Below the pieces are notes generated by a model. It saw only the letters and a list, made by a program, of their open reading frames with translations. It ran no database searches and had not been told where the DNA came from. From Solen grandis (lineage: Eukaryota; Mollusca; Bivalvia; Adapedonta; Solenidae): a stretch of DNA of 64,000 bases. A program made the translations under genes and the position numbers. Numbering within the stretch: the stretch's first letter is position 1; the number at the start of each line of letters is the position of its first letter. Of this stretch, positions 36,875-49,400 are shown in pieces. Location of the stretch: the NCBI GenBank assembly GCA_021229015.1, contig CM037777.1:54100857-54164856 (forward strand). Direction: 5' to 3'.

Positions 36875-39800
36875 TCAGTAGCATTGATACAGCAAAAACC
36901 ATTCATACAAGTTGAGCAAATGTAAATCTGGTATGTAAAAGCTATGTAAATACCTCTCACAACTGAATTCTGGAGTTTACTTCACAGTAATTTAAAACGC
37001 TAACAATATATATCAGAAATGTTTCACAAAAGTTTCCGAGGGATTCCTCCCCCCAGATCAAACTGCCATGTAGACATAGCCTGCATTGTTATTGCTATCC
37101 ATCAGCCGAGGGAGAGCCTACAATCATACACAGATAAGCAGGGTACCGTGTCAAACAAGGTGCCTCTCTGTATGCAACTTGCAGAGGGAATATTTAATAT
37201 TGTATGTATCATAAGGCTTTGGGGTACAATATCTATCTGATGGATTAATATGTCACTTTACAATTTTTTTTTCCCACAAAAAAGGTCCTTTTTTATTCAT
37301 ATTTTTTCCCAACGTAGCCGTCAATCCTCACTTTTGACCTATTTACAGAATCTGATGATGAAAGAAAAAAGACCAAATAAATATTTGAACGATTTCCACT
37401 GGTAGAAAGTGGTTACTTAAGGAAAAAGGGTATACACATAATTCTTTGTTAAGAATTGAAAATTAGCTTAATTAAATATCATAAAGCTTCGTATAAACAA
37501 AATATCAATATAATATTCAGAATGAATTACAGTTTCTCTGATAAGTATAATACAGTTGTTTTATCAAAACATTTCTCTTAGATACGCAACAAGATCCGTT
37601 TCTGGCCTAACATAATAAACATATGCTATATAGTATAGTCTGTTTCATGGTCTCCATAGGACTAAAAAAACGGTTACAGTGTGATTCATTACAACAATGT
37701 TTGCCGATAGCGGGGGAGAGGACATTATATACATTCAACATCCATCATTGCTTTATCCCCATCAATGCAAAGTACCTTATTTCTTGTATTCCTTACGTTC
37801 AGAAGTTGACAGAGATATTTTTGTCTACAGTTGTGTGTACAGTCCAATATCAGTCATTCACAATGCTCAGAACCAGATATGGCATAATTTGTGTTTTAAT
37901 AACCCAAAATCATGACCAATGTTTTTTCTTCTTTTTTTTTTTTTGCAAGTATGTACCCCCTGCCACTGTTTTATTCAATGAATAAATGATTATCTTAAAA
38001 TGGGAATGTAAATGAAACAGCAATTAATGATTATTTTATATCATCATTTGTATTAAATATTTTATGCTTTGAATAAATAGCGAAAACAATGCATAAATTG
38101 AACACATCAAAACTGATCAAGTTTCAAGTTAGACAAATAAAACACACAAATATCAAATATTACAGTCCCTAAAAAAAGTACTACTTTAAAGTGTTTTACT
38201 GATCAATGACAATTAGCACAATCATACATTAAAAAAAATGATGCTAAATTTCATGATCATTCTTCCTTTAATCATCATGTATAAAATCATATAATTATCA
38301 TCACCTTTAGATTAAAAAGAAGAAAATATCCAATTAATTAACAAGTAACACAAAAAAAGGGTCCAAAAAAATTGATATAATCATGTTAGCATTTTTCCAT
38401 TGTTTGTTTTCAAAATGACACTGGTAGTTCATGTTTTGACAGCAAGTCTGAATAAAAATTGTGAAAATTAGACTCAAATAATAGCACTGGCTAAAAAATA
38501 TTTTGGCAATGTTTTCATATATTTTTCGTACAGAAACAAGAAGAAAAGGAATCAGGACTACAGAAGTATTTCAGATAAGGTCAGACTTTTGGGTGTTAAG
38601 ATTGTATTTGTTTAAATATAATTAATATGGGACAATTTCTGGGACAAACATATCTTTTCTGTAGGAAGCAATTAAGTGAATAAAGTTTGTGCTTCAACAG
38701 TCTATAATGTCAGAGGGTACAGTTGATGATTTAATCCATGATATAGTAGGTACGAATGTGTCGAGGTCTCCCACGTCCTAGGTGCTACCTGTCGTCATAA
38801 CGACTGGACTATCCAGAGTGTCACAGAAACATCCAGACAGATCCACGCTAATGTGACAACATATCAATCCAACATGTCTTCCCTTTTTTCATAATTAGTT
38901 CACAAGGGATTGATAGTACAAATTATTCCCGTTAACATGCTTGTATGTACGTTAGGCTTTATACAATTAAAGAATGTAAGTAGGGACTCTGTATCTTATA
39001 GACTACGGTGATAAAACTGCCTGCCTTCTAGCAGTCAAGTCTGACAGGCGGCGGAATCTCTCAAGTGCTCAAGTAGGCATAAAATCAGCTCACTTTTAAT
39101 GTGGGGTGTGCTAGCTGAAAATAATGGGCAAGGAAACAAAAAAACAGTGCAGCCAGAAATAGCAAAGGATGTGTTCCGGTTATGGGCTGATGCAAATGTA
39201 TGACATGATGTTTTGCCAGACTAAAATTACTCTTGTGTAAAAAATTTAAGTATAATATTTTGACTCAAAAATTCATAAATATTGAGAGTTCAAAATCTGC
39301 AATGCCCATTGTATTAAATTCTTAACAGCAATGTTATTACATGAAATGTCAAAATCTAATTAACATTTTGAAATAGAACAGAAAATTATACACTTGAAAT
39401 AATCTAAATTATTACAAAATTAATGCATATTTTTACTTCGTAGGAGAAAGATCTATTAAGGATTAATTCTCATAAGAAAAATAAAAGAAAAAGAGAGAAG
39501 GACAGGGAATATCAATGCTCTTGAGACTTTTATCTGACATTCTTTTCCATAAAAAAAAGCAATGTTTCAAACTCTCTGAAAAAAAAAATAAGAAACTCAA
39601 CTAAAATTCTCATGAAATAACAAATATCTCTTTGTCAAAAACTAAAAAACAATCTTTTTTGTATTTATCACCCATAAAGACATGTCAAGAGTGAACCAAG
39701 AGTATTGCCAGAAAATGGCCCTTGACATAATTGCAGTCCCATCCAGATATTACCAGGGAACACTCCACTATCTCAACACATGACACCTTTTCCAGGCTTC

Positions 39801-40240
39801 AAGAACCCATTCCGGAACATGGGAAGATTAGAATCAGCCATTATTTATACCGTGCCTTAATGAGGCCTGATTGTTTAAGGCATCTTGATGGGCACTTAGG
39901 GGCCATCCTCGGGATGTCATATTCGCCGTGACAACAGCTGCTGAAGTGTTTTCGGATGGAGGAAATATTATACATTTAAATTATACATACTGTTTTAAAA
40001 CAGTGCTCTTATTATTTGGTGGTTATGGCTTTTTTACTCTGTGCAAATGGATTCTTGGGTGCTAAGAGTTCTCTGTCATCTCTATCAGACAGCTGCTAAG
40101 CGCTTTCCCTCTTTTCTATCAAACAAAAAAAAATTGTTTTGAAAAAATGTTTTGCCTGTCTAGAAGCACAGACCATTTACACATGTGAAAAAAACAATAT
40201 AATTATCTTAGTGTCCCATCCATGGCTATGTTTGTATGTT

Positions 40241-40277
<37 letters not shown>

Positions 40278-40639
40278 GAGAAATGAGAGCATCACTGTGT
40301 CTAGTTTCCAAAATATTCCTCGAATTATCAAGGAAAACACACTGAAAAAAACTCTATACAGCAGTGATATGTTAAATATAAAAATTCATATTAATGTCAA
40401 AAGGTGTTTAAAAAAATCTGCCATTTCTTTATTCTCCCCAATCTGACTCATCACTAGAACTATCAATGAAAGTGATTAATACCCCTGCATACTGCTTTGA
40501 CACAGAGGAAGGGACATCATTCTTACATTATCCTTGACACAGTTATCTGCACTTGAGTGCTGAGTAGTCTTATCATGATACATCATTGTTCCAAGTGAGA
40601 GGGCATTATCATCAAGTTACCAACCTTCACGTAATGTGA
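36875..40639. other. Non-coding, no gene seen
   Basis: Higher-complexity segments at 37.02-37.24, 37.6-37.9, 38.7-39.2 and 39.73-39.93 kb alternate with AT-rich sequence; they look like possible regulatory blocks but have no coding support. Confidence 0.45.
40243..40273. repeat. Poly-T run (31)
   Basis: Homopolymer followed by AAAGG; no retroelement was recognised next to it. Confidence 0.9.
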
Positions 40640-41275
40640 AAATAGGACTGGACTGGACAAGAAGCGATGTGACAACTGATTTTTCTGTAGCACAGGACTG
40701 GACAGGACAGGAAATGATGTGACAACTGTGATTTTTCTGTTCCCAGGACTGGACAGGACACGATGTGACAACTGTGATATTTCTGTAGCCCAGGACAGGA
40801 AGCAATGTGACAACTGTGATTACTGGACAGGACACGATGAGACAACTGTGATATTTCTGTAGCCCAGGACAGGAAGCAATGTGACAACTGTGATTTTCCT
40901 GTAGCCCAGGACAGGAAGTGATGTAACAACTGTGATATTTCTGTACCTTAAGACCAGACAGGAATGGAAGCATTGTGACAACTGTGATTTTTCTGTAGGC
41001 CAGGACTGGTCAGGACAGGAAGGGAGGAATTTGGGGGAAGCAATGTCACAACTGTGATATTTCTGTAGCCCAGGACTGGAAGCGATGTGACAACTGCAAT
41101 TTTTCTGTACCCCAGGACTGCAGGACAGGACTGGAAGCAATGTGACAACTGTGTTTTTTCTGTAGCCCGGGACTGGACATGACAGGAAGTAATGTGACAA
41201 CTGCAATTTTTCGTACCCCGGGACTAGATAGGACAGGAAGCAATGTGACAACTGTAATATTTCTGTAGCCCTTAC
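40640..41275. repeat. Tandem array of about 50-60-bp units
   Basis: Repeated CAGGACTGGACAGGACAGGA followed by AGCAATGTGACAACTGTGAT and TTTTCTGTAGCC, about a dozen units with variable spacing. The overlapping minus-strand open frames here are products of the repeat. Confidence 0.93.
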
Positions 41276-42416
41276 TTCAATTGTGCAGCAAGCAGGAATA
41301 CCAACAACAGCCTATAATCCCAGTCTTTTTCACAATCATCCAAAATTCTACTTTCTGTTATAATTAAACTATCACATTATTAATTCATTCATTCCATAAA
41401 TCACACAAATATAATTTTTTCCAGTATCTCAAAACAAATACTCATCAAAAGAGCTATAAAACATAATTAATCTGTTTCTTTCATCATTTAATTCAATGGC
41501 TCAACGAATATGTAATCATCGGCCATTAATGATATATTATCATCACCTTATCTTTCCCCTGTGTGGTAGGATATTCATGCAGTGTGATGGCTAGGCAACA
41601 GTAAATATATCAATAATTACTGTATATCAGTTTCCTAGCATTTGGGACATGGCTCATCTACTTGAACTTTATAGATATGGATGAATTTGGGAGTGAAAAA
41701 GCTAAGGGTGATTTGTGTTATTTATGAAGAAGATGAATATCACGCTACACCACTCAAAAATATGTATAATGGGCTGCGGTGTAACTTGTGGGACAACATA
41801 TATGATTTTACTTTGTGAAGCAAGGGTATATGGTATAAATATTTTAAATGGAGATAAAAGACTGAAGGTATGGTTAGCTAGTAAATACAACTTCTGATCA
41901 GTTATCAAAAGTGACTTTTTTTCAGGTTATCAGTGAATTGGTGAGTAATAAGGGTTCAATCAATCAAAACAACGTTTTTTACATTGTTGGTGAGTGACTT
42001 GACTATTTGAGTATTTCGGTCATATAGCAATGTCCAGCTAATTACAGGTGGAGGAAGACACCAAATGCACAGAGGCATCTGGGTAGAAACAATGACCTGG
42101 TGGGTGACAGCAGCTCAATCAGGGTTAGACTGGTGATAAGGATGTTTTCATTCCTTAAATGCAGTCAGTTCTCATTGCTTGTAAATCAGTGTTAAATTGG
42201 GTATGTCGGTGATCCATTGGTGTTTGATCAGTGGTCAAACACTTTTCATCAGATGTAGTCACTGACTCATATATGTGGTAATCAGTGGCCAATTGGTGAT
42301 AATGGTGATAAAGATATTGCATATCTCTTGTCACAGCTTGTTGTAGTTTCTTTCAATGAAAAAATATGTATAAGTGATGGCCAAGGTTAACCCAGGAAAG
42401 AAGACTTCAGTTTAGG
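41276..42416. other. Non-coding, flank of the Harbinger relic
   Basis: From about 41.93 kb the sequence is rich in TCAGTGGCCAATTGGTGAT-like words, and 42.75-43.0 kb has reversed ones (ACCGATGAATTACCGATTG); this may be the decayed body of the Harbinger element. Termini not found. Confidence 0.4.
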
Positions 42417-42692
42417 CAGTACAGCACCATTCTTGCAGAGCTGATGGAGGGTGACACCAGCTCCTTCCAGAACTAAATGAGGATGACCTAAGACATGTTC
42501 AACAAGCTGCTGCAATGTCTCATATCAAGACACCAACTGGATAAAAGCCCTAGATCCCGGATTGAAGCTGGCAGTGACGCTCAGGCACCTAACATCAGCA
42601 GATTCCTACCCTTCCTTCTTCTGTGATTTTAGGGTGGCCAAGTCAACAATAGCCCTCTTCATCTCTGAAGTGTGCCAGGCCATGACACAGTG
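42417..42692 (+). pseudogene. PIF/Harbinger transposase remnant
   Basis: Conceptual translation in two frames gives ILAELMEGDTSSFQN, then after a stop MRMT, after another stop DMFNKLLQC, and after a frameshift near 42565 LAVTLRHLTSADSYPSFF followed by FRVAKSTIALFISEVCQAM. This is the N-terminal and helix-turn-helix-like part of Harbinger/HARBI1-type DDE transposases (family pattern: FLRMT...F..LL, LA.TLR.LA.G.S, F.V..STIS.....VC.A). Two in-frame stops and a frameshift make it non-functional; the DDE catalytic part is absent here. Confidence 0.82.
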
Positions 42693-43208
42693 AAGACATA
42701 ATCCCTATCCCCAACACCAAGCAGCACTCAATGCAGACTCACCTCAAATTGGCTACCGGTTAAAAACGCCTAGCAATTGATCAATAATCAATAAATATCA
42801 ATTAACCAGTTAAGAATATAAAAACCACAGATGAAATGCTGACGGCAACCGATGAATTACCGATTGAACTGCTAATAATCACCCAAGAAAACCAACGGGA
42901 TCCCATATTTTAATTCTCAGCTTCTTTTATCAATGATAAACATCAGTTCATCAGTTGCTTATCAGTGGCCCATCAGTGCAGATATCGGTGGTAAAAAGGT
43001 TCTAAACTGGGTATTTGTATGATATTTTCACCAATCTAGAATTGTAAAAAAATTTAAGAATCTCTGCTGGTAACTTTTACCTGATGAAACTCCGGTGGAG
43101 AAGAGGTGGCCAATCAGGAACAACGGTGGTAAATACATTTTCATCTGTTTCCCTCCCTAATTTGACTAAAAAAATACCAATCTACCACCGATGGCTCTGT
43201 GTATACAG

Positions 43209-43308
43209 NNNNNNNNNNNNNNNNNNNNNNNNNNNNNNNNNNNNNNNNNNNNNNNNNNNNNNNNNNNNNNNNNNNNNNNNNNNNNNNNNNNNNNNNNNNN
43301 NNNNNNNN
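43209..43308. other. Assembly gap of exactly 100 N
   Basis: A run of exactly 100 N, the conventional length for a gap of unknown size. It removes the 5' part of the first visible EGF module. The base run before it ends GTATACAG, which could be an acceptor but cannot be proved. Confidence 0.99.
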
Positions 43309-43416
43309 CTGACTGTAGAACCTGCCACTGCGACGGATCAGCCTGTGATATCTGGCTAGGGGTGTGTCCCTCGGGCAAGTGTCTACCTGGATACATTGGA
43401 GTCAGCTGCGATCAAA
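43309..43416 (+). CDS. Exon 1 seen: partial EGF-like module 1
   Basis: Begins inside or at the assembly gap; the reading frame starts at 43311 ([15 protein letters not shown]) and ends CDQ before a phase-1 donor GTATGA. Cysteine spacing differs from the following modules (CxxCxC start, longer loop), so it may be the end of a different EGF subtype that caps the array. The first cysteines of the module are missing in the gap. Confidence 0.8.
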
Positions 43417-46400
43417 GTATGAACCTTAATTTGATAACAAACATCGTCGACACAGAAAACAGTGACACAGAGACTGATAAGAATAATTGATACAGACATA
43501 AAGCACGTTTCTGTTTAAACAGAATATGTGTGAAAGTGTAGTTGCAAACCTCAAATGGTGACCTTAATAAGTATAACTTAATATAAAAAAAAATATTTAA
43601 AAAAAATGAATCAAATCAAATAAAATGTTACGAGCTCGTATCAAAAATGATCGCAACACGAATTAAGCTTTATAATTTGTATCATTATAACGTTCTACAA
43701 AATGAGACTGCATTATCTATGTCCAAATCATCAAACGAAATAATTCGAAAACTATCACATAACCTTTCATGATGAATATCGCAAGAAAAAATCCTAAGAC
43801 AAAGAATATATACCATGAACATATGTTTTGACGTGTATTCACTGAACCATGAAAACTATCAAGTTCTTCTGTCAACCTTGACGGTCATAAATTCAGCCAT
43901 TTAAGAGCTTTTCGGAAGAAGCTGTCCGAACGGTATAGTAGTACAGTCATTGATTTAATTGTATTTCATGTTTTGAGTAGGAAATAATAAGCAAAAGCAG
44001 TACTAATGTATATAAGAACGTTTAAAACGGGAAAAAGTTGCAAACAAATCGATTACATGCATATACATGTAGTAAAATTGGGTATGTGTAATTCTTAATG
44101 TCCGTGTAAGAAGAATTGGTATGTAAATACGACATAATCATATGAATAAAGTCAGGATATCTTATATCTTTAATAATGTATATTTAATGGATAATTTAGT
44201 GTATGTAGATATAATACTTATTGTCAGGCGTCCTATGTATTATGAGTTTAATTGATGCAATAAATCGAGCGGTGTTCGTATTTTGTATTCATTCTTGCAA
44301 TAAATAGCTTGGCTTTACATTAACAGTTTTGCACATTTACAAAGCTTTTCAGTGTTTCGGATTTAATGCATCTACACCTTTCGACTGATAGACAGGGTTA
44401 TAGCTAACAGTCGTAGATGAAAGCTGACACTGATTTTATAAGGTGTCACTATGACTTTCTCTATGCATTTTTGTCACAACATCTCTTTTTTGCATTTAGC
44501 ACATTTATGTATGGTGTGCTGAAATAAATAGAAAACAATTGTAACACTGACCATAATGTAATAGTCGGGTAAATTTGAAGTCTTCTATCGTGATAGGAAA
44601 TCAGAATGTTCAATCATTATTTTAAATAAATTAAAATGAAGTTATTAAAGAACTTCTTTAACAAGATTATAACATATATATGAATGAAATGTAATTTAGC
44701 TAGGCGCCCAAATTTTTATCAACGTATATGCTTTTATTTTATCTGCTATCGTATTGTATTTTATTTCTGTCCGTTTAGACTAAAATGGAGATTTAGATGT
44801 ACACACACATTGCTAAATGCAATACCAGTACAGAAAATTCTTTACAGATAGCATGATGACAAACAGACTAAATAAGCATTCTATATTTAAATATCTATCA
44901 GCATGCTCGACGGGTACATATGGTCAGAACTGTAGTGAGCAGTGCGGTAGGTGTCTTAACATGGAACTCTGTAACATTGTTGACGGCGCATGTGACGAGT
45001 GTGCTCCAGGATATGATGGAAAACTTTGCAAATCAGGTAGCCACTTATTATTGAAGTATGCCCCAATGCTTAAGTTACAAAGATGACGAAATCAAATCAT
45101 AAAAACTGAATCTATATCATTAGGCTCCTGAGCACTTTGATTATCTTATCGTTCACTTTATCCAAATGCTATTTTCATTTTATAACTTCTTTTTATCTTT
45201 GTATTTTCCCTCCAACAGTAATATAATATATAAACAGGCTTAAGTATGCTCATTTGTTACACATAGACAAATAGTGATTTAAAGTCAGTGTAATACACGT
45301 ATTTTGTTTAAAGATGTTTGCCTAAAAATAAGTATTTCATTTTTTTTTTCAAATTATATTTATTAGAATGCAGAAATGGCACGTTCGGTATTAACTGCTC
45401 CAACGAATGTGGTCATTGCTCAACATGTGACTTCTTTTCCGGAAAGTGTCTAGATTCATGTTCGCCTGGATACAATGGAACATACTGCAATCAAAGTAAG
45501 AATTGAATTGGTTGAATTTCCGCTACATATGTAGTACCGGAAGTGCGACATATTTTTTGAAGCGGAGCCCCAATTTTAAATCACTACTACCCACCGTGAT
45601 TAGAGTATTTGTATGTTGTAATGTTGAACATATACCAGTTTCAACTAGTTCAAGAAATCCCAAGTTCAGTCATAAGAGTACATGCGTAAATATCTTTAAT
45701 ATGTAACGCTTCGATATTGCCACAAAATGATTGTTGAAACTGTTAATTGTTCATTTATCTTTTATGACCATAAGACGTGAGGATAAAACATGAAAAAGTA
45801 ATTTATATTTGCAACAAAATCTTATCATTCTATATAAACAATTAAAGTGGTTTGTCAAAAAGAAGGAGTAGTGGGTATTACCAGGAAAATGATATTGCGA
45901 TATCGGATAAGTATATTACAATATATTGCAATTTATTTTTGAAAATGTTATGAAAATGTAATTTGTGACGTCATATTCGGAAGTTGTAACGGTATGTGCT
46001 ATCCGGGCTATGAGAGGGAGTTCTTTAAAGCGCGGTAATATTAAGAGTATCTATAGTAAAACTGTGCTAGCGTGGTTTTACTATACTGCGGTATTGTATT
46101 TTGTCGTATAATGATAGTAACAAAATTCAAATGTGTTGTTAAATTTTAGTAGTCTCGGCATATTTTAAGATCAGACATCGTCGTATTTGATATTAGATAC
46201 AAGCCGGCCTTGACTTAATTTTTATACGACAATATTTTCATTTTGCTTGCCGAAAATAGCATGATACAATTTAAGCTGAGCTAAACAACGATTTCTACAA
46301 TATTCCTCCAATTTGCTTTGCAATGACAGCCTATCTGAAATACACATCAGATGGTGTTTGAAAGTTTTCCGATATAATTAACTGTAAATAGAATACAATA

Positions 46401-49400
46401 TTTGGAATGTTAAACAGCGTGCCCTAGTTCGACATACGGTGAACAGTGCAGTCTTACATGTGGCCATTGTCTTAACGGCGAACCCTGTGATACCGTGTCT
46501 GGAGCATGTCAGCTTTGTAGTCCTGGCTACAGAGGAGAAACATGTTCTGAAGGTATTCCTGACTTCATTTTTTAGCTTTTCTTGAATGAAAAAAACCCCA
46601 CAAATATAATGACTGGTTTATTTATTAATAAGTTAAATGCATACATGTAGTAAAATCTAACACCTATCTTTAATTACTTTTGTAATGATACATGGCTTAG
46701 ATAATTGGTATATTAGAGTAGAGAGTGCAATATTTATATAAATATGAAAACAAACAAACAAAAGGTTTCTTATGTATTATGCTTTGTATTGTTGTATTGT
46801 AAATTTGTCGATGTACATTAATGTTCTATTTTGTTTTTAAAGTTTGCCAGCCGGGAACTTATGGTATTAGTTGCAAAAATATTTGTGGAAATTGTTTGAC
46901 AAACTCCACCTGTAATGCAATATCGGGAATATGCGAAGAAGGTTGTGCCAGTGGATATATAGGAGATATGTGCAATGAGAGTAAGATAAACATATTAATA
47001 AATTGTTGATTCTAAAAACTTAAAATTTATTTAGATATAAATAAATGACATACACAGAACGTTGCAGAAGCTAAACTGCTGGGAATATCAAAAATCGTAT
47101 ATTTACATATAAGTTTAATTACATTTGTGTATAATACATATCATATACGTATTGATTGTTTACCATGTTAAAATGTCGAGTTTTATAAAGATCAAATCAC
47201 AAAAAGCAAATATGTTTTAAATTGTAATTTTTGGTATAAAAATGCCTTATTTTGTTTCCTTTTGATACGATTTACAGGCAGATATAAGTATAAAATTTAA
47301 CTTCATTAATCATTGAAAAATATTGTCAACCACAGCATGTAGGAATGGTTATTTTGGGCAAAAGTGTGCTGAACAATGTACTACGTGTTTCGAGGGTGAG
47401 CCATGCGACAAGGTCAGTGGGAAATGCTTAAGATGTCCACCAGGACTACAGGGAGACTTTTGTAAACAAGGTATCATGATGATAGTGTAACTTACATTGT
47501 CTTATTAATAATTTTCAAGAATCTTATTATACCCCCGCAAACGAAGTTTGAAGAGGGTATACTGGAATCAGCCTGTCGGTCGGTCGATTGGTCGGTCGGT
47601 CTGCAAAATCTTGTCTGGTGAACTCCCCCTTCACTCCAGTCCGATTCACCTGATACTTGGCATAAAAAATCATCAAGAGCTGTCGATGTGCAAGACGCAA
47701 ATTTCATGTTCGTTCACACAAGGTTTAAGGAGTTATTGCCCCTGAATCAACTTGAAAAGTCTTGTCCGGTGAACTCCTCCTGCAGTTTCTGTCCAACTCA
47801 TATGATACTTGGCATAAGTATTCATCAGGAGCAGTAGATGTACAAGACGCAAACTTCACGCTCGTTCGCACAAGGATTACGGAGTTATTGCCCCTGAATC
47901 AACTCTAAAAGTCTTGTCCGGTGAAGTTCTCCTTCACTTTCAGTCTAATTCACTTGATACTTGGCATAAATATTTATCAGGAGCAGTAGATGTTCAAGAC
48001 ACAAATTTCACATGTGTTTGCGCAAGAATTATGGAGTTATTGTCCCTGAATCAACTTGAAAAGTCTTGTCTGACAAACTCCTCCTTCAGTCTTGTTCAAT
48101 TCATCTGAAACTTGCCATAAATGTTTATCAGCAGCAGTAGATGTGCAAGACACACATGTCACGTTAGTTCGCACAAGAATTACGGAGTTATTGCCCCTCA
48201 TTCGAATCTAAATATCTTGTGACGCGAACTCTTACATTTCTTAACTGATTCAGTTCAAATTTTGTGTAGGCATTCATAAGCATCTGGAGAGTTGAGTGAC
48301 ATAAATTTCACTTGAGTTGCCTCAAAGATGGTAGAGTTCTGCCCTGGTCCCATTTTTTAATTATCTCTTTGTCTTGTCTGGTACATAACTCAAAATTTAT
48401 ACAAGGTATTGACTTGAAACTTAAAATGTAAACAGATGGCGACAAGGAAAAGTGAAGTGTCCAAAAACTGTGACTCTTCCTGGTCCCTTTTTTTATTCAT
48501 CTTCCCTTTGCTTTTTTGACCCGAATATAACTCGAATATACTTGAAACTTAAAATGTAAACAGATGGCGACTAGAAGTGCAGTGTCCAAGAACTGTAACT
48601 ACACTTTTAAACTACTGTGCCAAATAACTATAACTGACTCTCTATCCACTTTAAATAAATACTTTTCTTACATATTACTTACTATCATAACCAATATACT
48701 ATGTATACAGGTTCTTATCTCTGCTCCACCTGAAGTCTGGCTTCTCCTGTATCAAAGCATTGTGCGGGGGTATCAATCACCTTCAGTGACAGCTCTGTAT
48801 TTTTTTTTTATATATATATTCATATGCTTCAACATGACCTTCAAAGTTGTTTATTTTAGCGTTCCGAGAACTCATTTCAGTATTTCTTACCAAACTGGCA
48901 CAATATCTTGAACTTTTAATTAAAATACTCTTATTTTTGAAAAGATAATATATAAAATATAAACGACCTATTTTGACTGATTGGCAAAAGTTTGGTATTT
49001 GTGTTGTAATTTTTTCAATGTGTTACGAAATAATAACAAGGTATTAATTTAATTCTACAGAATGTAACGATGGAACATACGGCAGCAATTGCAGGAAAAT
49101 ATGCGGACAATGCATAAACAATGATGTATGTCACAATCGGACTGGTGAATGTCTTAATGGATGTTCAGATGGTTATACGGGCAGTCTGTGTGTCCAGAGT
49201 GAGTATTTCGAGGCTTTTGTTTATTTCTCATTATTTCCAAATAAAACGCAACACATCGGTATATTTCATATGACCAAGCGAAATTTCGCCATTAAATTTC
49301 TAATTTCGTCTGTCACCATGCCAACCAGTGTCCAACACGAATTACGACAATGGAGGCAGTATTTACTTTCGTGCATGTGACAAAGGTCTTTCATTACCTC

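Noticed and set aside
40583..41251. Overlapping minus-strand open frames of 65-143 residues
   Set aside because: They are shifted readings of one tandem repeat; no splice or protein motif support.
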